From NCBI GenBank assembly GCA_036541255.1, contig JAZHDD010000011.1, positions 1-29,642 of the forward strand: a DNA stretch of 29,642 nt, given 5' to 3'. A program made the position numbers and the translations under genes. This document shows positions 1 to 7,026 of this stretch, one piece after another (position 1 is the first letter of the stretch; each line of letters starts with the position of its first letter). The notes under the pieces were generated by a model, which was not told the DNA's origin, did no database searches, and saw only the letters and a program-made list of their open reading frames with translations. This stretch comes from Paucidesulfovibrio sp036541255. Lineage in GTDB: Bacteria; Desulfobacterota; Desulfovibrionia; Desulfovibrionales; Desulfovibrionaceae.

Positions 1-706
1 AGCCTTCGGCGACACGGCCATCGTGCAGCCGGATGATGCGCTTGGCCGCGGCCGCAGTCTGCTCGTCGTGGGTCACGAGAATTACGGTGGAGCCCTGTTC
101 GTTCATGGCCGTGAAGAGCTTCAGGATTTCCTCGCTCGTGGTCGAATCGAGCTGACCTGTGGGTTCGTCCGCCAGGATCAGGTCCGGCTCATTGAGCATG
201 GCCCTGGCCATGGCCACACGCTGCTGCTGGCCGCCGGAAAGGCGCGAGGGCTTGAAGTGCATGCGGTCGGCCAGCCCCACTTGGGCCAGCAGATCCTGGG
301 CGCGGGCCCGCAGCTCGGGCAGGGGACGTCCCGAATACATGCCGGGCAAGAGCACGTTTTCCAGAGCCGAGGCGTACGGAATCAAATAGAAACTCTGGAA
401 CACGAAGCCCAGCCGCGTATTGCGCAGATCCGAGAGCGCGTCGTCATCCAGGCCGGAAACATCTTCGCCATTCAACAGGTAGCGGCCCGACGTGGCCCGA
501 TCCAACAGCCCGATAATATGCAGCAGCGTGGATTTTCCCGATCCCGACGTGCCCTGGAGCGCAAGGAATTCGCCCGACTGCACCGAGAGGTCGATGTCCC
601 GAAGCACTTCCACGCCCGAAGGTCTGGCTCCCTCGCCCTCAGGCGCGTCTGCCGCTCCCACGTGAAAAATCTTGCCCAGTCTTTCCAAACGGATGATCTC
701 GGCCAT
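1..706 (-). CDS. ABC transporter ATP-binding protein, MacB/LolD type (3' end cut by window)
   Basis: This is the ATPase subunit of a MacB/LolD-class ABC exporter, which powers extrusion of lipoproteins, peptides or drugs across the inner membrane. About 235 residues are visible. Walker A is GTSGSGKST (about residues 52-60), the signature is LSGGQQQR, and Walker B is LILADEPTG followed by the D-loop QLDS. An acidic insert of roughly 15 residues (ADAPEGEGARPSG) sits before the first strand pair, slightly unusual for this family. The start ATG shares a base with the TAA stop of the upstream adaptor gene (TAATG), so the two are translationally coupled. The frame stays open through the left edge, and the permease subunit presumably lies beyond it. 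The family is certain; the substrate is unknown. Confidence 0.93.
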   Translation of the reverse strand, partial: MAEIIRLERLGKIFHVGAADAPEGEGARPSGVEVLRDIDLSVQSGEFLALQGTSGSGKSTLLHIIGLLDRATSGRYLLNGEDVSGLDDDALSDLRNTRLGFVFQSFYLIPYASALENVLLPGMYSGRPLPELRARAQDLLAQVGLADRMHFKPSRLSGGQQQRVAMARAMLNEPDLILADEPTGQLDSTTSEEILKLFTAMNEQGSTVILVTHDEQTAAAAKRIIRLHDGRVAEG

Positions 707-1785
707 TAATTGCCCCTGCCCCCGCTTTCCTGTCCGGGCAGGACGAGCTGCGTGGCCACTTCGTCCCCGGCCTCCAGGCCGGAAAGAATCTCGCTCCGCT
801 CCAGGCCGCGCAGGCCGAACTCGACCTCGGCCTCAACAGGCTTGCCGCCCCTGAGCACATAGACCACCTGTTTGCCTGCCACCCACTTCAGGGCCTCGTT
901 GGGCAGACAGGGCACGTTTTCCCGCCGTTCCACCACGATGCGGCATTGGGTTGTCATTTCCGGGCGCAAGGGGAATTGCTCGTCGTATTCCACGGCCACC
1001 AGGGCCTTGTAGTAGACGATATTGTCGCGGATTTCCGGCTCGGGATAGACCCGCTCGACCTTGCTCTGAAAGACCTTGTCCGGGTAGGCGTCCACAAAGA
1101 ATTCCACGGGCAGACCGGGTATGGTCCGGCCCACGTCGGTCTCGTCAACGTAAATCCACATCTCCAGGCGTTTGGGATCGAGCACGGTGATCAGGTTGGA
1201 GACCTGCAGGCCGGAAACCACGGTTTCGCCTTCCTGGGCTGTTATATTGGAAACCACTCCATCAATGGGGCTATATATCCGATAATAGGAGAGCTGGACC
1301 TGCAGGCTTTCCACTGCGGCGCGGGTCGCGTCCGCCTCATAGCGGGTCACGCGGGAGTCTTCCACGGCCTGATCCAGAGCGGACTGGGACTCCAATTGCT
1401 GGTCGGTCAGGGTCTGCTTGCGGCCCAAATCTTTGGCGGCCCGCTCGGCTTTTGCTCGAGCCAGATTGTAGCGGGCCTGGGCTTCGCTCAGCTTGGCACG
1501 CAATTCCCGGTCGTCGATCTCGGCCACGAGTTGGCCCTTGGTCACGAATTCGCCTACTTTGACAGGGATATCCACCAACACGCCCGTGGCCCGCGCCCCG
1601 ATCTTGAGCTGCGCGCCCACCTGGGCCTTGACGATTCCGGTAGCTTCCAACACCTGACGCACCTCGCCGAGCTCCACCCGGGTCGTGGCCAGCACCTTGA
1701 TTTCCCCGCCTTTCCCGCCCGAGCGCCAGACAACAACGCCGACAATCACGGCAAGCACCAGGGCCAGCAGGATATACTTCTTCAT
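706..1785 (-). CDS. Efflux periplasmic adaptor (membrane fusion) protein, MacA/HlyD type
   Basis: Periplasmic adaptor of a tripartite ABC efflux pump, linking the inner-membrane transporter to an outer-membrane channel. The 359-residue product starts with MKKY and a single hydrophobic anchor (about 5-24). A lipoyl/barrel-sandwich half follows (GARATGVLVDIPVKVGEFV), then a coiled-coil hairpin rich in Ala, Glu and Arg (about 95-170), and the second lipoyl half with the typical YSPIDGVVSN motif. Beta-barrel and membrane-proximal domains complete it. The start is chosen because AAGGA lies just upstream and the ATG overlaps the stop of the YkgJ-type gene (ATGA). The downstream ATPase overlaps by one base. 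MacA-like order and length fit macrolide/lipopeptide exporters, but substrate specificity cannot be read from the sequence. Confidence 0.92.
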   Translation of the reverse strand: MKKYILLALVLAVIVGVVVWRSGGKGGEIKVLATTRVELGEVRQVLEATGIVKAQVGAQLKIGARATGVLVDIPVKVGEFVTKGQLVAEIDDRELRAKLSEAQARYNLARAKAERAAKDLGRKQTLTDQQLESQSALDQAVEDSRVTRYEADATRAAVESLQVQLSYYRIYSPIDGVVSNITAQEGETVVSGLQVSNLITVLDPKRLEMWIYVDETDVGRTIPGLPVEFFVDAYPDKVFQSKVERVYPEPEIRDNIVYYKALVAVEYDEQFPLRPEMTTQCRIVVERRENVPCLPNEALKWVAGKQVVYVLRGGKPVEAEVEFGLRGLERSEILSGLEAGDEVATQLVLPGQESGGRGN

Positions 1786-2279
1786 CTGTCTTTGTCCTTG
1801 GGCTCGTTGAACATCCTGTTCTGCTCCTCCTCCAGCACCTTGTCGAAGCTTGGAAACGGACCGGACGGCCTGCGCCAGGGCAACAGGTCCGCAAGGCCGG
1901 GTCCACGCAGAGCATACCCGCAAGTGGGCGGAAGGTCCACGCCCCGCAACCACAGCAGCGGCGTGGGATGGTTGCGGCACATGGGCAGGCGGTCCTCGTA
2001 GCAGAGACAGCGGTTGTCCTTGGCCAACCAGGAACAACGAAAAACGATCCGGCCGGCCTCGTCGCGATCCCTGATTTCCAGGCGCTCGAAACCGGGGTCT
2101 TCGGTCAAAAGCCGCTCAAAATGTCGTTTGGAGGTGATCCAGCGTCCATGGCTGCGCAGGACGATGGTGCGGCAGCACCTTCCACATTGCAGACAGGAGC
2201 CTGTAAGCTCGGGAGCACGACGCGTCACCAGGCAGAGAAAACGACGCCAGAGAGATTTCCAGGCCCACACAGTCAGCAT
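1782..2279 (-). CDS. YkgJ-family cysteine cluster protein
   Basis: A 165-residue cytoplasmic protein of the YkgJ / zinc- or iron-chelating cysteine-cluster family (PF03692 type). The hallmark is visible: CLQCGRCC near residue 29-36, a single Cys in FRCSWL, then CLCYEDRLPMCRNHP and a last Cys in PTCGY. These cysteines are thought to hold a metal or Fe-S centre; the molecular role is unknown. The start is supported by GGAGGG six bases upstream. The gene begins 33 bases after the phosphomannomutase stop and overlaps the adaptor gene by four bases (ATGA), so it belongs to the same transcript. The highly basic N-terminus (WKSLWRRFLCLVTRR) is an oddity and could be a membrane-surface helix. Confidence 0.85.
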   Translation of the reverse strand: MLTVWAWKSLWRRFLCLVTRRAPELTGSCLQCGRCCRTIVLRSHGRWITSKRHFERLLTEDPGFERLEIRDRDEAGRIVFRCSWLAKDNRCLCYEDRLPMCRNHPTPLLWLRGVDLPPTCGYALRGPGLADLLPWRRPSGPFPSFDKVLEEEQNRMFNEPKDKDR

Positions 2280-2312
2280 CGGCGCCCTCCGACACGTGGC
2301 CGGACCACGCAG

Positions 2313-3707
2313 TCATCCGGTCAATTCGTGCAAGGCGCGATTCACCGCCTCCTGCACCAGCCCCTGTATCTCGTCCAGCTGCGCCGCGCTTTCCGCCTCG
2401 AATCTATAGGTCAGCTCGGCCTGGGTATTGGAGGCCCGGACAAGGCCCCATCCTTCGCCTATGACCACACGAACCCCATCCACGTCAATGAGTCTCAGGG
2501 CTTTACCCTCGGCCTGCAAATACTTTCGGGCCAACTCCACCACCTGAAATTTGAGCGCCTCCGGGCAGGACACTCGAATCTCCGGAGTGGACATTGTTGC
2601 GGGCCAGTCCGCCAAAAGCCCGGAAAGCGGCTTTCCCGAACGGCTCAGGATGGCCAAAAGACGCAGGGCCGCGTACGCGCCGTCATCCCAACCGTAAAAG
2701 CCGTGACCGAAAAACATATGGCCGCTCATCTCCCCGGCCAAGGCCGCACCTTCGGCGCGCAGGGCCGCCTTCATAATGGAATGACCCGTGACACCCATGA
2801 CCGGAATGCCGCCATGCTTTTCCACATCTCGGAAGAACAAATGGCTGCACTTCACATCCCCGATGATCCTGGCGCCCGGGGCGCGTTGCAGCACGTCCCG
2901 CGCATAAAGCGCCAAGAGACGATCGCCAGGCCATAGGCGGCCGGTCTCGTCCACCACGCCGATGCGGTCGCCGTCCCCGTCCAGGCCCACGCCCGCATCC
3001 GCTCCCAGCCGCAGAACTTCGGCCTGAAGCGCAGCGGTATTGGCCTCCACCACGGGATCGGGATGATGGTTGGGAAACGATCCATCCGGTTCGCAATAAA
3101 GCCGGACCACCTCCACCCCGACTTCGGCTCCAGCACGCTCCAGGAGCTGGGCGGTCAGCTCGCCGCAAGCGCCGTTGCCGCCGTCCACCACCACCTTGAG
3201 CGGCCGTTCAATGCGCTCGCGATTGCACAGGTCCTCCAGATAGGCCGGAGTTGGGTCGAAGCTGGAAATCAGGCGGACGCCAGGCCGAGCCTGAAAGCGG
3301 CCCGCAACCATTATCTCATAAAGCCCGGCTATTTCTTCAGGAGTGAGAACCGTATCACCGCCCCACAACTTGAACCCATTGTATTCCGAAGGATTATGGC
3401 TGGCAGTGACCATCACTCCGGCCTGCATGCCCAACGTCTTGGCCGCATGATAAAATAACGGCGTGGACACCATGCCAATCCGAACCACATCCAGGCCGGC
3501 CCGGACCAAGCCGTGCGTTACAGCTTGAAAATAAGCAGGTGAACTGGCTCGGCAATCATGGCCGACCACGACCCGGCTCCAATCTTTGGCCAAGTACCAT
3601 TTCCCCAACGCCTGTCCCAACCGAAAGACCCATTCCTCATCAAAATCAACGTCCACCACGCCCCTGATATCGTATGCACGAAAGACATGCTTTCTTACAG
3701 GCTTCAT
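2313..3707 (-). CDS. Phosphomannomutase/phosphoglucomutase
   Basis: Interconverts hexose 1- and 6-phosphates (mannose and/or glucose), feeding GDP-mannose and other nucleotide-sugar pathways for lipopolysaccharide and exopolysaccharide. The 464-residue product has the full alpha-D-phosphohexomutase architecture: catalytic phosphoserine loop TASHNP (Ser103), metal-binding loop DGDGDR (about 243-248), sugar-binding loop GEMSGH, and a C-terminal phosphate-binding domain. It resembles the bifunctional AlgC/ManB group, so a dual-specificity name is safest. The start at MKPVRKHVF is preferred over an ATG 15 bases upstream because AAAGGAG lies at ideal distance. It is the first gene of a minus-strand operon running into a YkgJ protein and an efflux pump, and it is divergent from hflK across 83 bases. 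Confidence 0.95.
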   Translation of the reverse strand: MKPVRKHVFRAYDIRGVVDVDFDEEWVFRLGQALGKWYLAKDWSRVVVGHDCRASSPAYFQAVTHGLVRAGLDVVRIGMVSTPLFYHAAKTLGMQAGVMVTASHNPSEYNGFKLWGGDTVLTPEEIAGLYEIMVAGRFQARPGVRLISSFDPTPAYLEDLCNRERIERPLKVVVDGGNGACGELTAQLLERAGAEVGVEVVRLYCEPDGSFPNHHPDPVVEANTAALQAEVLRLGADAGVGLDGDGDRIGVVDETGRLWPGDRLLALYARDVLQRAPGARIIGDVKCSHLFFRDVEKHGGIPVMGVTGHSIMKAALRAEGAALAGEMSGHMFFGHGFYGWDDGAYAALRLLAILSRSGKPLSGLLADWPATMSTPEIRVSCPEALKFQVVELARKYLQAEGKALRLIDVDGVRVVIGEGWGLVRASNTQAELTYRFEAESAAQLDEIQGLVQEAVNRALHELTG

Positions 3708-3755
3708 CCGGGCTCCTTTCATGTGTCGATAGTGTTTGCTTTCATCCGGTTCACC

Positions 3756-3784
3756 TTGACCTAAAGCTGTACAATGCCTATGTC
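3756..3784 (+). promoter_or_regulatory. Probable sigma-70-type promoter of hflKC, predicting a leaderless mRNA
   Basis: TTGACC (3756-3761) and TATGTC (3779-3784) are separated by 17 bases. The expected transcription start falls at about 3790-3792, which is the A of the hflK ATG at 3791. A second hexamer, TACAAT at 3770-3775, could serve as an alternative -10 with a leader of roughly nine bases. No Shine-Dalgarno sequence precedes the ATG in either case. Confidence 0.5.
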
Positions 3785-3790
3785 AAAGCC

Positions 3791-4882
3791 ATGAACTGGG
3801 ACTGGGAAAAACTACAGCAACAACGGCAGAGGAAAAGCGGACCCATTGGTGGCCCGCCGAACCTGGACGACTTCACTGAGAGGTTGAAAAGGTTCAAGAA
3901 TTTCAAACTGCCTGGGGGCAAGATACTGGTCGTCGCCGGCGTTGCGCTCTGGCTTTTGACCGGAATCTTCATTGTCGGCCCTGCGGAACGCGGCGTTGTC
4001 AAACGATTCGGCGCGTTCCAGCGGGAAACCGGGCCAGGGCTGCATTATCACATGCCCTTCCCGTTTGAAAGCGTGATGACGCTGAACGTGGACCAGGTCC
4101 GGCGCATCGAAATCGGCTTCCGCTCAGCTGCGCGAGAGCGGGACTTCGAGCAGGGACAGACCCGTTCCGTCGGCAACGAATCCCTGATGCTCACGGGTGA
4201 TGAAAACATCGTGGATGTCCAGTTCTCCGTGCAATACCAAGTTGCCGAAGCGCGCAGCTACCTGTTCAACGTGGACGGACCGGACCTCACGGTCAAGGCC
4301 GCCGCCGAGGCGGCCATGCGCGAGATCATCGGCAAAAACCGCATCGACTCGGCCCTGACCACGGACAAACAGCGGATCATGAACGATACCCAGGAACTCA
4401 TGCAGGACATCCTGGACATGTACAAAACCGGCATCATCGTCGTGAACCTCCAGATGCAGAACGTGCATCCGCCGAGTGAAGTCATCGATGCCTTCAAGGA
4501 CGTTGTCAGTGCCCGAGAGGACCGCGACCGTCTGAAAAACGAGGCTGAAGCCTACCGGCGCGACCTCCTGCCCAAGGCCAAAGGTCTTGCCGAAGCCATG
4601 CTCCGCGAGGCCGAAGGCTATCAGGCCACCCAGATTCTCGACGCCGAAGGCGATGCGGGACGCTTCCTGGCCGTGGCCCGCGAATACGCCAAGGCCAAGG
4701 AGGTCACCCGGACCCGCCTCTACCTGGAGACCATGCAAAAGATTCTTTCCAATCCGGAAACCGAAAAACTGATTCTTTCTGGCGACGCCCTGCGGAAATC
4801 GGTTCCCTACCTGCCCCTGGGCCAGTTGCCCCGCACGCCGAAAGGCGAACCGCAACCGCAGCAGCAGGGAGGCAAGCAATGA
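3791..4882 (+). CDS. hflK: FtsH protease activity modulator HflK
   Basis: HflK forms with HflC a large membrane-anchored SPFH cage that surrounds and modulates the FtsH protease. The 363-residue product has a charged N-terminal tail (MNWDWEKLQ, then an Arg/Gln/Lys-rich stretch), one transmembrane helix (about 47-66), the SPFH/band-7 domain (GPAERGVVKRFGAF, then GPGLHYHMPFPFE), a long charged helical region (about 235-320) and a Gln/Pro-rich C-terminus. MNWDW is chosen as start because it matches the family N-terminus; it has no visible ribosome site and appears to sit at or just after the transcription start. hflC follows with a four-base ATGA overlap. The upstream in-frame extension from about 3674 runs antisense into the phosphomannomutase gene and is not credible. 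Confidence 0.95.
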   Translation: MNWDWEKLQQQRQRKSGPIGGPPNLDDFTERLKRFKNFKLPGGKILVVAGVALWLLTGIFIVGPAERGVVKRFGAFQRETGPGLHYHMPFPFESVMTLNVDQVRRIEIGFRSAARERDFEQGQTRSVGNESLMLTGDENIVDVQFSVQYQVAEARSYLFNVDGPDLTVKAAAEAAMREIIGKNRIDSALTTDKQRIMNDTQELMQDILDMYKTGIIVVNLQMQNVHPPSEVIDAFKDVVSAREDRDRLKNEAEAYRRDLLPKAKGLAEAMLREAEGYQATQILDAEGDAGRFLAVAREYAKAKEVTRTRLYLETMQKILSNPETEKLILSGDALRKSVPYLPLGQLPRTPKGEPQPQQQGGKQ

Positions 4883-5730
4883 AACGCACCGCCCTCATCT
4901 CGCTGATCGTCTTCTTCGTGGTCATCGTCACTGCGGTGGAATGCGCCTTTACCGTGGACCAGACCGAGCAGGCCATCGTGCTCCAGTTCGGTCGCCCGGT
5001 GAGCACCGAGGCCTATGGCCCCGGGCTGAACTTCAAGTTGCCGTTCGTGCAGGATGTCATCTACTTTGACTCTCGCATCCTGGACTACGACGCCAAGCCC
5101 GAGGAAATTCTCACCGAAGACAAGAAAAACATGGTGGTGGATTCCTTTGCCAAATGGCGAATCACCAATCCTTTGGAATTCTATAAAAAATTCAAGACCA
5201 TCCCCGGCGCTCTCGTCAGACTGGACGACGTGATCCGGGGCCAGTTGCGCGAAGTGCTTGGCCGCTACGAGCTCAAGGAAATCGTGGCCAACAAGCGCAA
5301 GCAATTGCTGGAAGAGGTCACCACCAAGACCCGCGCGCAGCTCGAAACGTTCGGAATCGAAGTGGTGGACGTGCGCATCAAACGCACGGATCTGCCCCCG
5401 GAAAACGAACGGGCCATCTTCAACCGCATGCGCGCCGAGCGTGAGCGGCAGGCAAAACAATACCGTGCAGAAGGCCAGGAGCTGGCAGCCAAGATTCGCG
5501 CCCAGGCCGACAAGGAACGCACCGTGCTCATCTCCGAAGCCAAACGCCAATCCCAATTGATTCGGGGTGAAGGCGAAAGCAATGCCACGCGCATTTACGC
5601 TCAGGCGTTGGAACAGGCTCCAGAGTTCTACGAATTCAAACGAAGCATGGAAGCATACGAAAAAAGCTTGCAGGACAACACACGGGTAATACTCACACCG
5701 GAGAGCCCCTTCCTTAAGTTCTTTCAGTAA
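4879..5730 (+). CDS. hflC: FtsH protease activity modulator HflC
   Basis: Partner of HflK in the SPFH complex that controls FtsH-dependent membrane-protein quality control. It has 283 residues: an N-terminal signal-anchor helix (about 5-25), band-7 domain (VDQTEQAIVLQFGRPV, then GPGLNFKLPFV), the conserved VVDVRIKRTDLPPE segment, and a long Arg/Glu/Lys/Ala coiled coil leading to a short C-terminus ending ESPFLKFFQ, typical of HflC. GGGAGG provides the ribosome site inside the end of hflK, and the ATG overlaps the hflK stop. A strong intrinsic terminator follows 22 bases after the stop, closing a two-gene operon. Confidence 0.96.
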   Translation: MKRTALISLIVFFVVIVTAVECAFTVDQTEQAIVLQFGRPVSTEAYGPGLNFKLPFVQDVIYFDSRILDYDAKPEEILTEDKKNMVVDSFAKWRITNPLEFYKKFKTIPGALVRLDDVIRGQLREVLGRYELKEIVANKRKQLLEEVTTKTRAQLETFGIEVVDVRIKRTDLPPENERAIFNRMRAERERQAKQYRAEGQELAAKIRAQADKERTVLISEAKRQSQLIRGEGESNATRIYAQALEQAPEFYEFKRSMEAYEKSLQDNTRVILTPESPFLKFFQ

Positions 5731-5752
5731 ACCGCACTAAATGTGCCCATAG

Positions 5753-5792
5753 AAAACCCTATCCTTTCCCTTGGAAAGTGGTAGGGTTTTTT
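5753..5792 (+). terminator. Intrinsic terminator after hflKC
   Basis: AAAACCCTA pairs with TAGGGTTTT, continued by inner pairing of TTTCC with GGAAA around a short loop, and followed by a run of T. It lies 22 bases after the hflC stop. The A-rich 5' arm means it could also stop weak antisense transcription. Confidence 0.9.
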
Positions 5793-5865
5793 GTTGCCCC
5801 ACGGTGGGCAAGGCATATTCCCGAGATCAACAAAAACCCTAACCCCTCAAAATATCTAACTGATA

Positions 5866-5880
5866 ATTCAATACTTGAAT
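5866..5880. promoter_or_regulatory. Perfect 15-bp dyad immediately upstream of a promoter (candidate operator)
   Basis: ATTCAA-TAC-TTGAAT is an exact inverted repeat with a three-base centre. It ends four bases before the TTGACA -35 element at 5885, a position suited to an activator or an upstream repressor site. The binding protein is unknown; the regulator encoded at 6167 is one candidate. Confidence 0.45.
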
Positions 5881-5884
5881 TCTG

Positions 5885-5915
5885 TTGACATTTGTATGCA
5901 CTCGTATAGTAGAAT
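5885..5915 (+). promoter_or_regulatory. Probable sigma-70-type promoter driving the regulator leader
   Basis: A consensus -35 element TTGACA (5885-5890) is followed by two possible -10 elements, TAGTAG (16-base spacer) or TAGAAT (5910-5915, 19-base spacer). Neither spacing is ideal. Transcription would start near 5920, giving a leader of about 245 bases before the regulator ATG. Confidence 0.5.
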
Positions 5916-5942
5916 AGGCCTGCAAGTCGTCAATGGATACGA

Positions 5943-6004
5943 GGGAAATCCGGGAGATTCCCCCGGCCTACTCTTTAGCTTCTGGGGAAATTCCCCAGTT
6001 TTTT
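5943..6004 (+). promoter_or_regulatory. Attenuator-like tandem hairpins with T-run (or terminator of a small RNA)
   Basis: Four complementary blocks lie in a row: GGGAA (5943-5947), TTCCCC (5958-5963), GGGGAA (5984-5989) and TTCCCC (5991-5996). Blocks 3 and 4 form the core of CTGGGGAA-A-TTCCCCAG followed by six T (5999-6004), an intrinsic terminator shape. Block 2 can instead pair with block 3, which would abolish the terminator. Block 2 is itself free to pair with block 1 or sit in the CCGGG/CCCGG stem (5950-5966). This is the classic 1:2/3:4 versus 2:3 layout. The loop of the last hairpin would be very small, so some end pairs must open. An alternative reading is a stand-alone RNA of about 85 nt ending at 6004. 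Confidence 0.5.
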
Positions 6005-6133
6005 ATGGTTTTGTTCATTTCTTTGCCCTGCCTGAGATGCCACGAATCGGTCTCTTCCAACAAAGAGCCGAATGAGGGCTTGGCTTGGTCATGCCTCGGC
6101 CAAGGAGTGGCAGGAACAGCATGGGCAGGAAGA

Positions 6134-6149
6134 GATACGATATCGAATC
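6134..6149. promoter_or_regulatory. Operator-like 16-bp dyad just upstream of the regulator's ribosome site
   Basis: GATACGATATCGAATC is an inverted repeat broken by one symmetric mismatch pair, centred on CGATATCG. It ends four bases before AAGGAG of the CI-like regulator gene at 6167. The placement suggests autoregulation by blocking elongation or a downstream promoter. It differs from the dyad at 5866-5880, so two factors may act here. Confidence 0.45.
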
Positions 6150-6166
6150 ACGAAGGAGAGATTTGA

Positions 6167-6889
6167 ATGCCAAAGCCGAAGAAGAAATGCGACGAGGCAT
6201 TGGAAAAATGGTTTGAGGCTGCGCTTGAACGGGTCAAGAAGTCCACGGGAGCCCGCACCCAGGTGCAGCTGGCCGAAGTGCTCAATGTTCGCCAGTCCAG
6301 CATTTCCGATGCCAAACGACGCTGTTCCATCCCTGCGGAATGGTTTCTCAAACTGTACCGCAGCCATGGGCTGAACCCCGACTGGCTCTCCGATGGCAGC
6401 GAGCCCGTGTACCTCAACCCGAGCATGGCCAAGGTTTCCGCAGATCAGATTCTGCGCGAAACCCCGGCCCCCTACGGCAAGCCCCACTCCCGCGGACGCG
6501 TCGTGCCCGTCTCTTCGGTGGGAGGCAAGGATTCCGGTGCCGACGCCTGGGAACCACAGCCCGTTGAAGAGCTTTCCATCCCCGAGTCTTTCTACCGCGA
6601 CGCCCTGCTCGTGGTGCGCCAGGACAACCGCAGCATGGAACCGCTGATTTTGCGCGGCGCCTTTGTGGGCATCGACACCCGCCAGTGTCAGCACCCGGAC
6701 GGAGATCTTTGCGCCGTCCACTTCCCCCATCAGGGATTGCTGATCCGCCGCGTCTATTTCCGCGACAACCAGTTCGTGCTCCGCGCAGAAAACAAAGAAC
6801 ACGAAGACATCAGCGTGCCTGCCGACCAGATGGAAGGCCGTACTGTCGGCCGGGTCATCTGGGTGCTCCAGAACTTCGCGCCGCTCTGA
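6167..6889 (+). CDS. CI-like transcriptional regulator with S24 (LexA-type) C-terminal domain, catalytic Lys replaced
   Basis: A 240-residue repressor of the phage-CI family. The N-terminal part (about 14-80) matches the bacteriophage CI helix-turn-helix domain (TQVQLAEVLNVRQSSISDAKRR, ending in LNPDWLSDG). The C-terminal part is an S24 peptidase fold with the nucleophile in RSMEP (Ser156). The general-base Lys expected about 37-38 residues later, in the VKRL position of LexA, is Arg here (IRRVYF, Arg194), and no clear Ala-Gly cleavage site is seen in the linker. RecA-triggered self-cleavage is therefore doubtful. The gene stands alone between two terminators, with no phage genes nearby, a pattern typical of domesticated CI-like regulators in Desulfovibrio. 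AAGGAG supports the start. Targets are unknown. Confidence 0.88.
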   Translation: MPKPKKKCDEALEKWFEAALERVKKSTGARTQVQLAEVLNVRQSSISDAKRRCSIPAEWFLKLYRSHGLNPDWLSDGSEPVYLNPSMAKVSADQILRETPAPYGKPHSRGRVVPVSSVGGKDSGADAWEPQPVEELSIPESFYRDALLVVRQDNRSMEPLILRGAFVGIDTRQCQHPDGDLCAVHFPHQGLLIRRVYFRDNQFVLRAENKEHEDISVPADQMEGRTVGRVIWVLQNFAPL

Positions 6890-6913
6890 GCCGAAAGATA
6901 CCGCCAGACAACG

Positions 6914-6944
6914 GGCCGGACAGAGTAATCTGCCCGGCCTTTTC
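6914..6944 (+). terminator. Intrinsic terminator after the CI-like regulator
   Basis: GGCCGG-A-CAGA pairs with TCTG-C-CCGGCC around a GTAA loop, with one A/C mismatch, followed by TTTTCTT. It begins 25 bases after the stop codon at 6889. Confidence 0.85.
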
Positions 6945-6953
6945 TTGTCCGCC

Positions 6954-6982
6954 TTGACGATCGGGCTTCCGGGGCCTACTTT
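6954..6982 (+). promoter_or_regulatory. Probable sigma-70-type promoter of panB
   Basis: TTGACG (6954-6959), a 17-base spacer and TACTTT (6977-6982), located directly after the preceding terminator and about 45 bases before the panB ATG. It would drive panB and the genes behind it. Confidence 0.5.
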
Positions 6983-7026
6983 CTGTGTCCTTGCGAAGCT
7001 GCTACACGGACAAGGAGGTATTCGCC

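Larger units (their letters stand above)
5793..6166. other. Long regulatory gap upstream of the CI-like regulator
   Basis: These 374 bases hold no convincing gene. Visible in order are an AT-rich stretch (5820-5885), a perfect dyad, a promoter, attenuator-like hairpins ending in a T run, a 130-base stretch in which I see nothing definite (6005-6133), a second dyad, and the regulator's ribosome site AAGGAG (6153-6158). The segment up to about 5915 is clearly more AT-rich than the surrounding DNA. Confidence 0.7.

Noticed and set aside
5933..6166. 77-codon plus-strand frame ending directly before the CI-like regulator ATG
   Set aside because: No ribosome site, it runs through the attenuator-like hairpins and its residues show no protein-like pattern. 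The adjacency to the ATG appears accidental.
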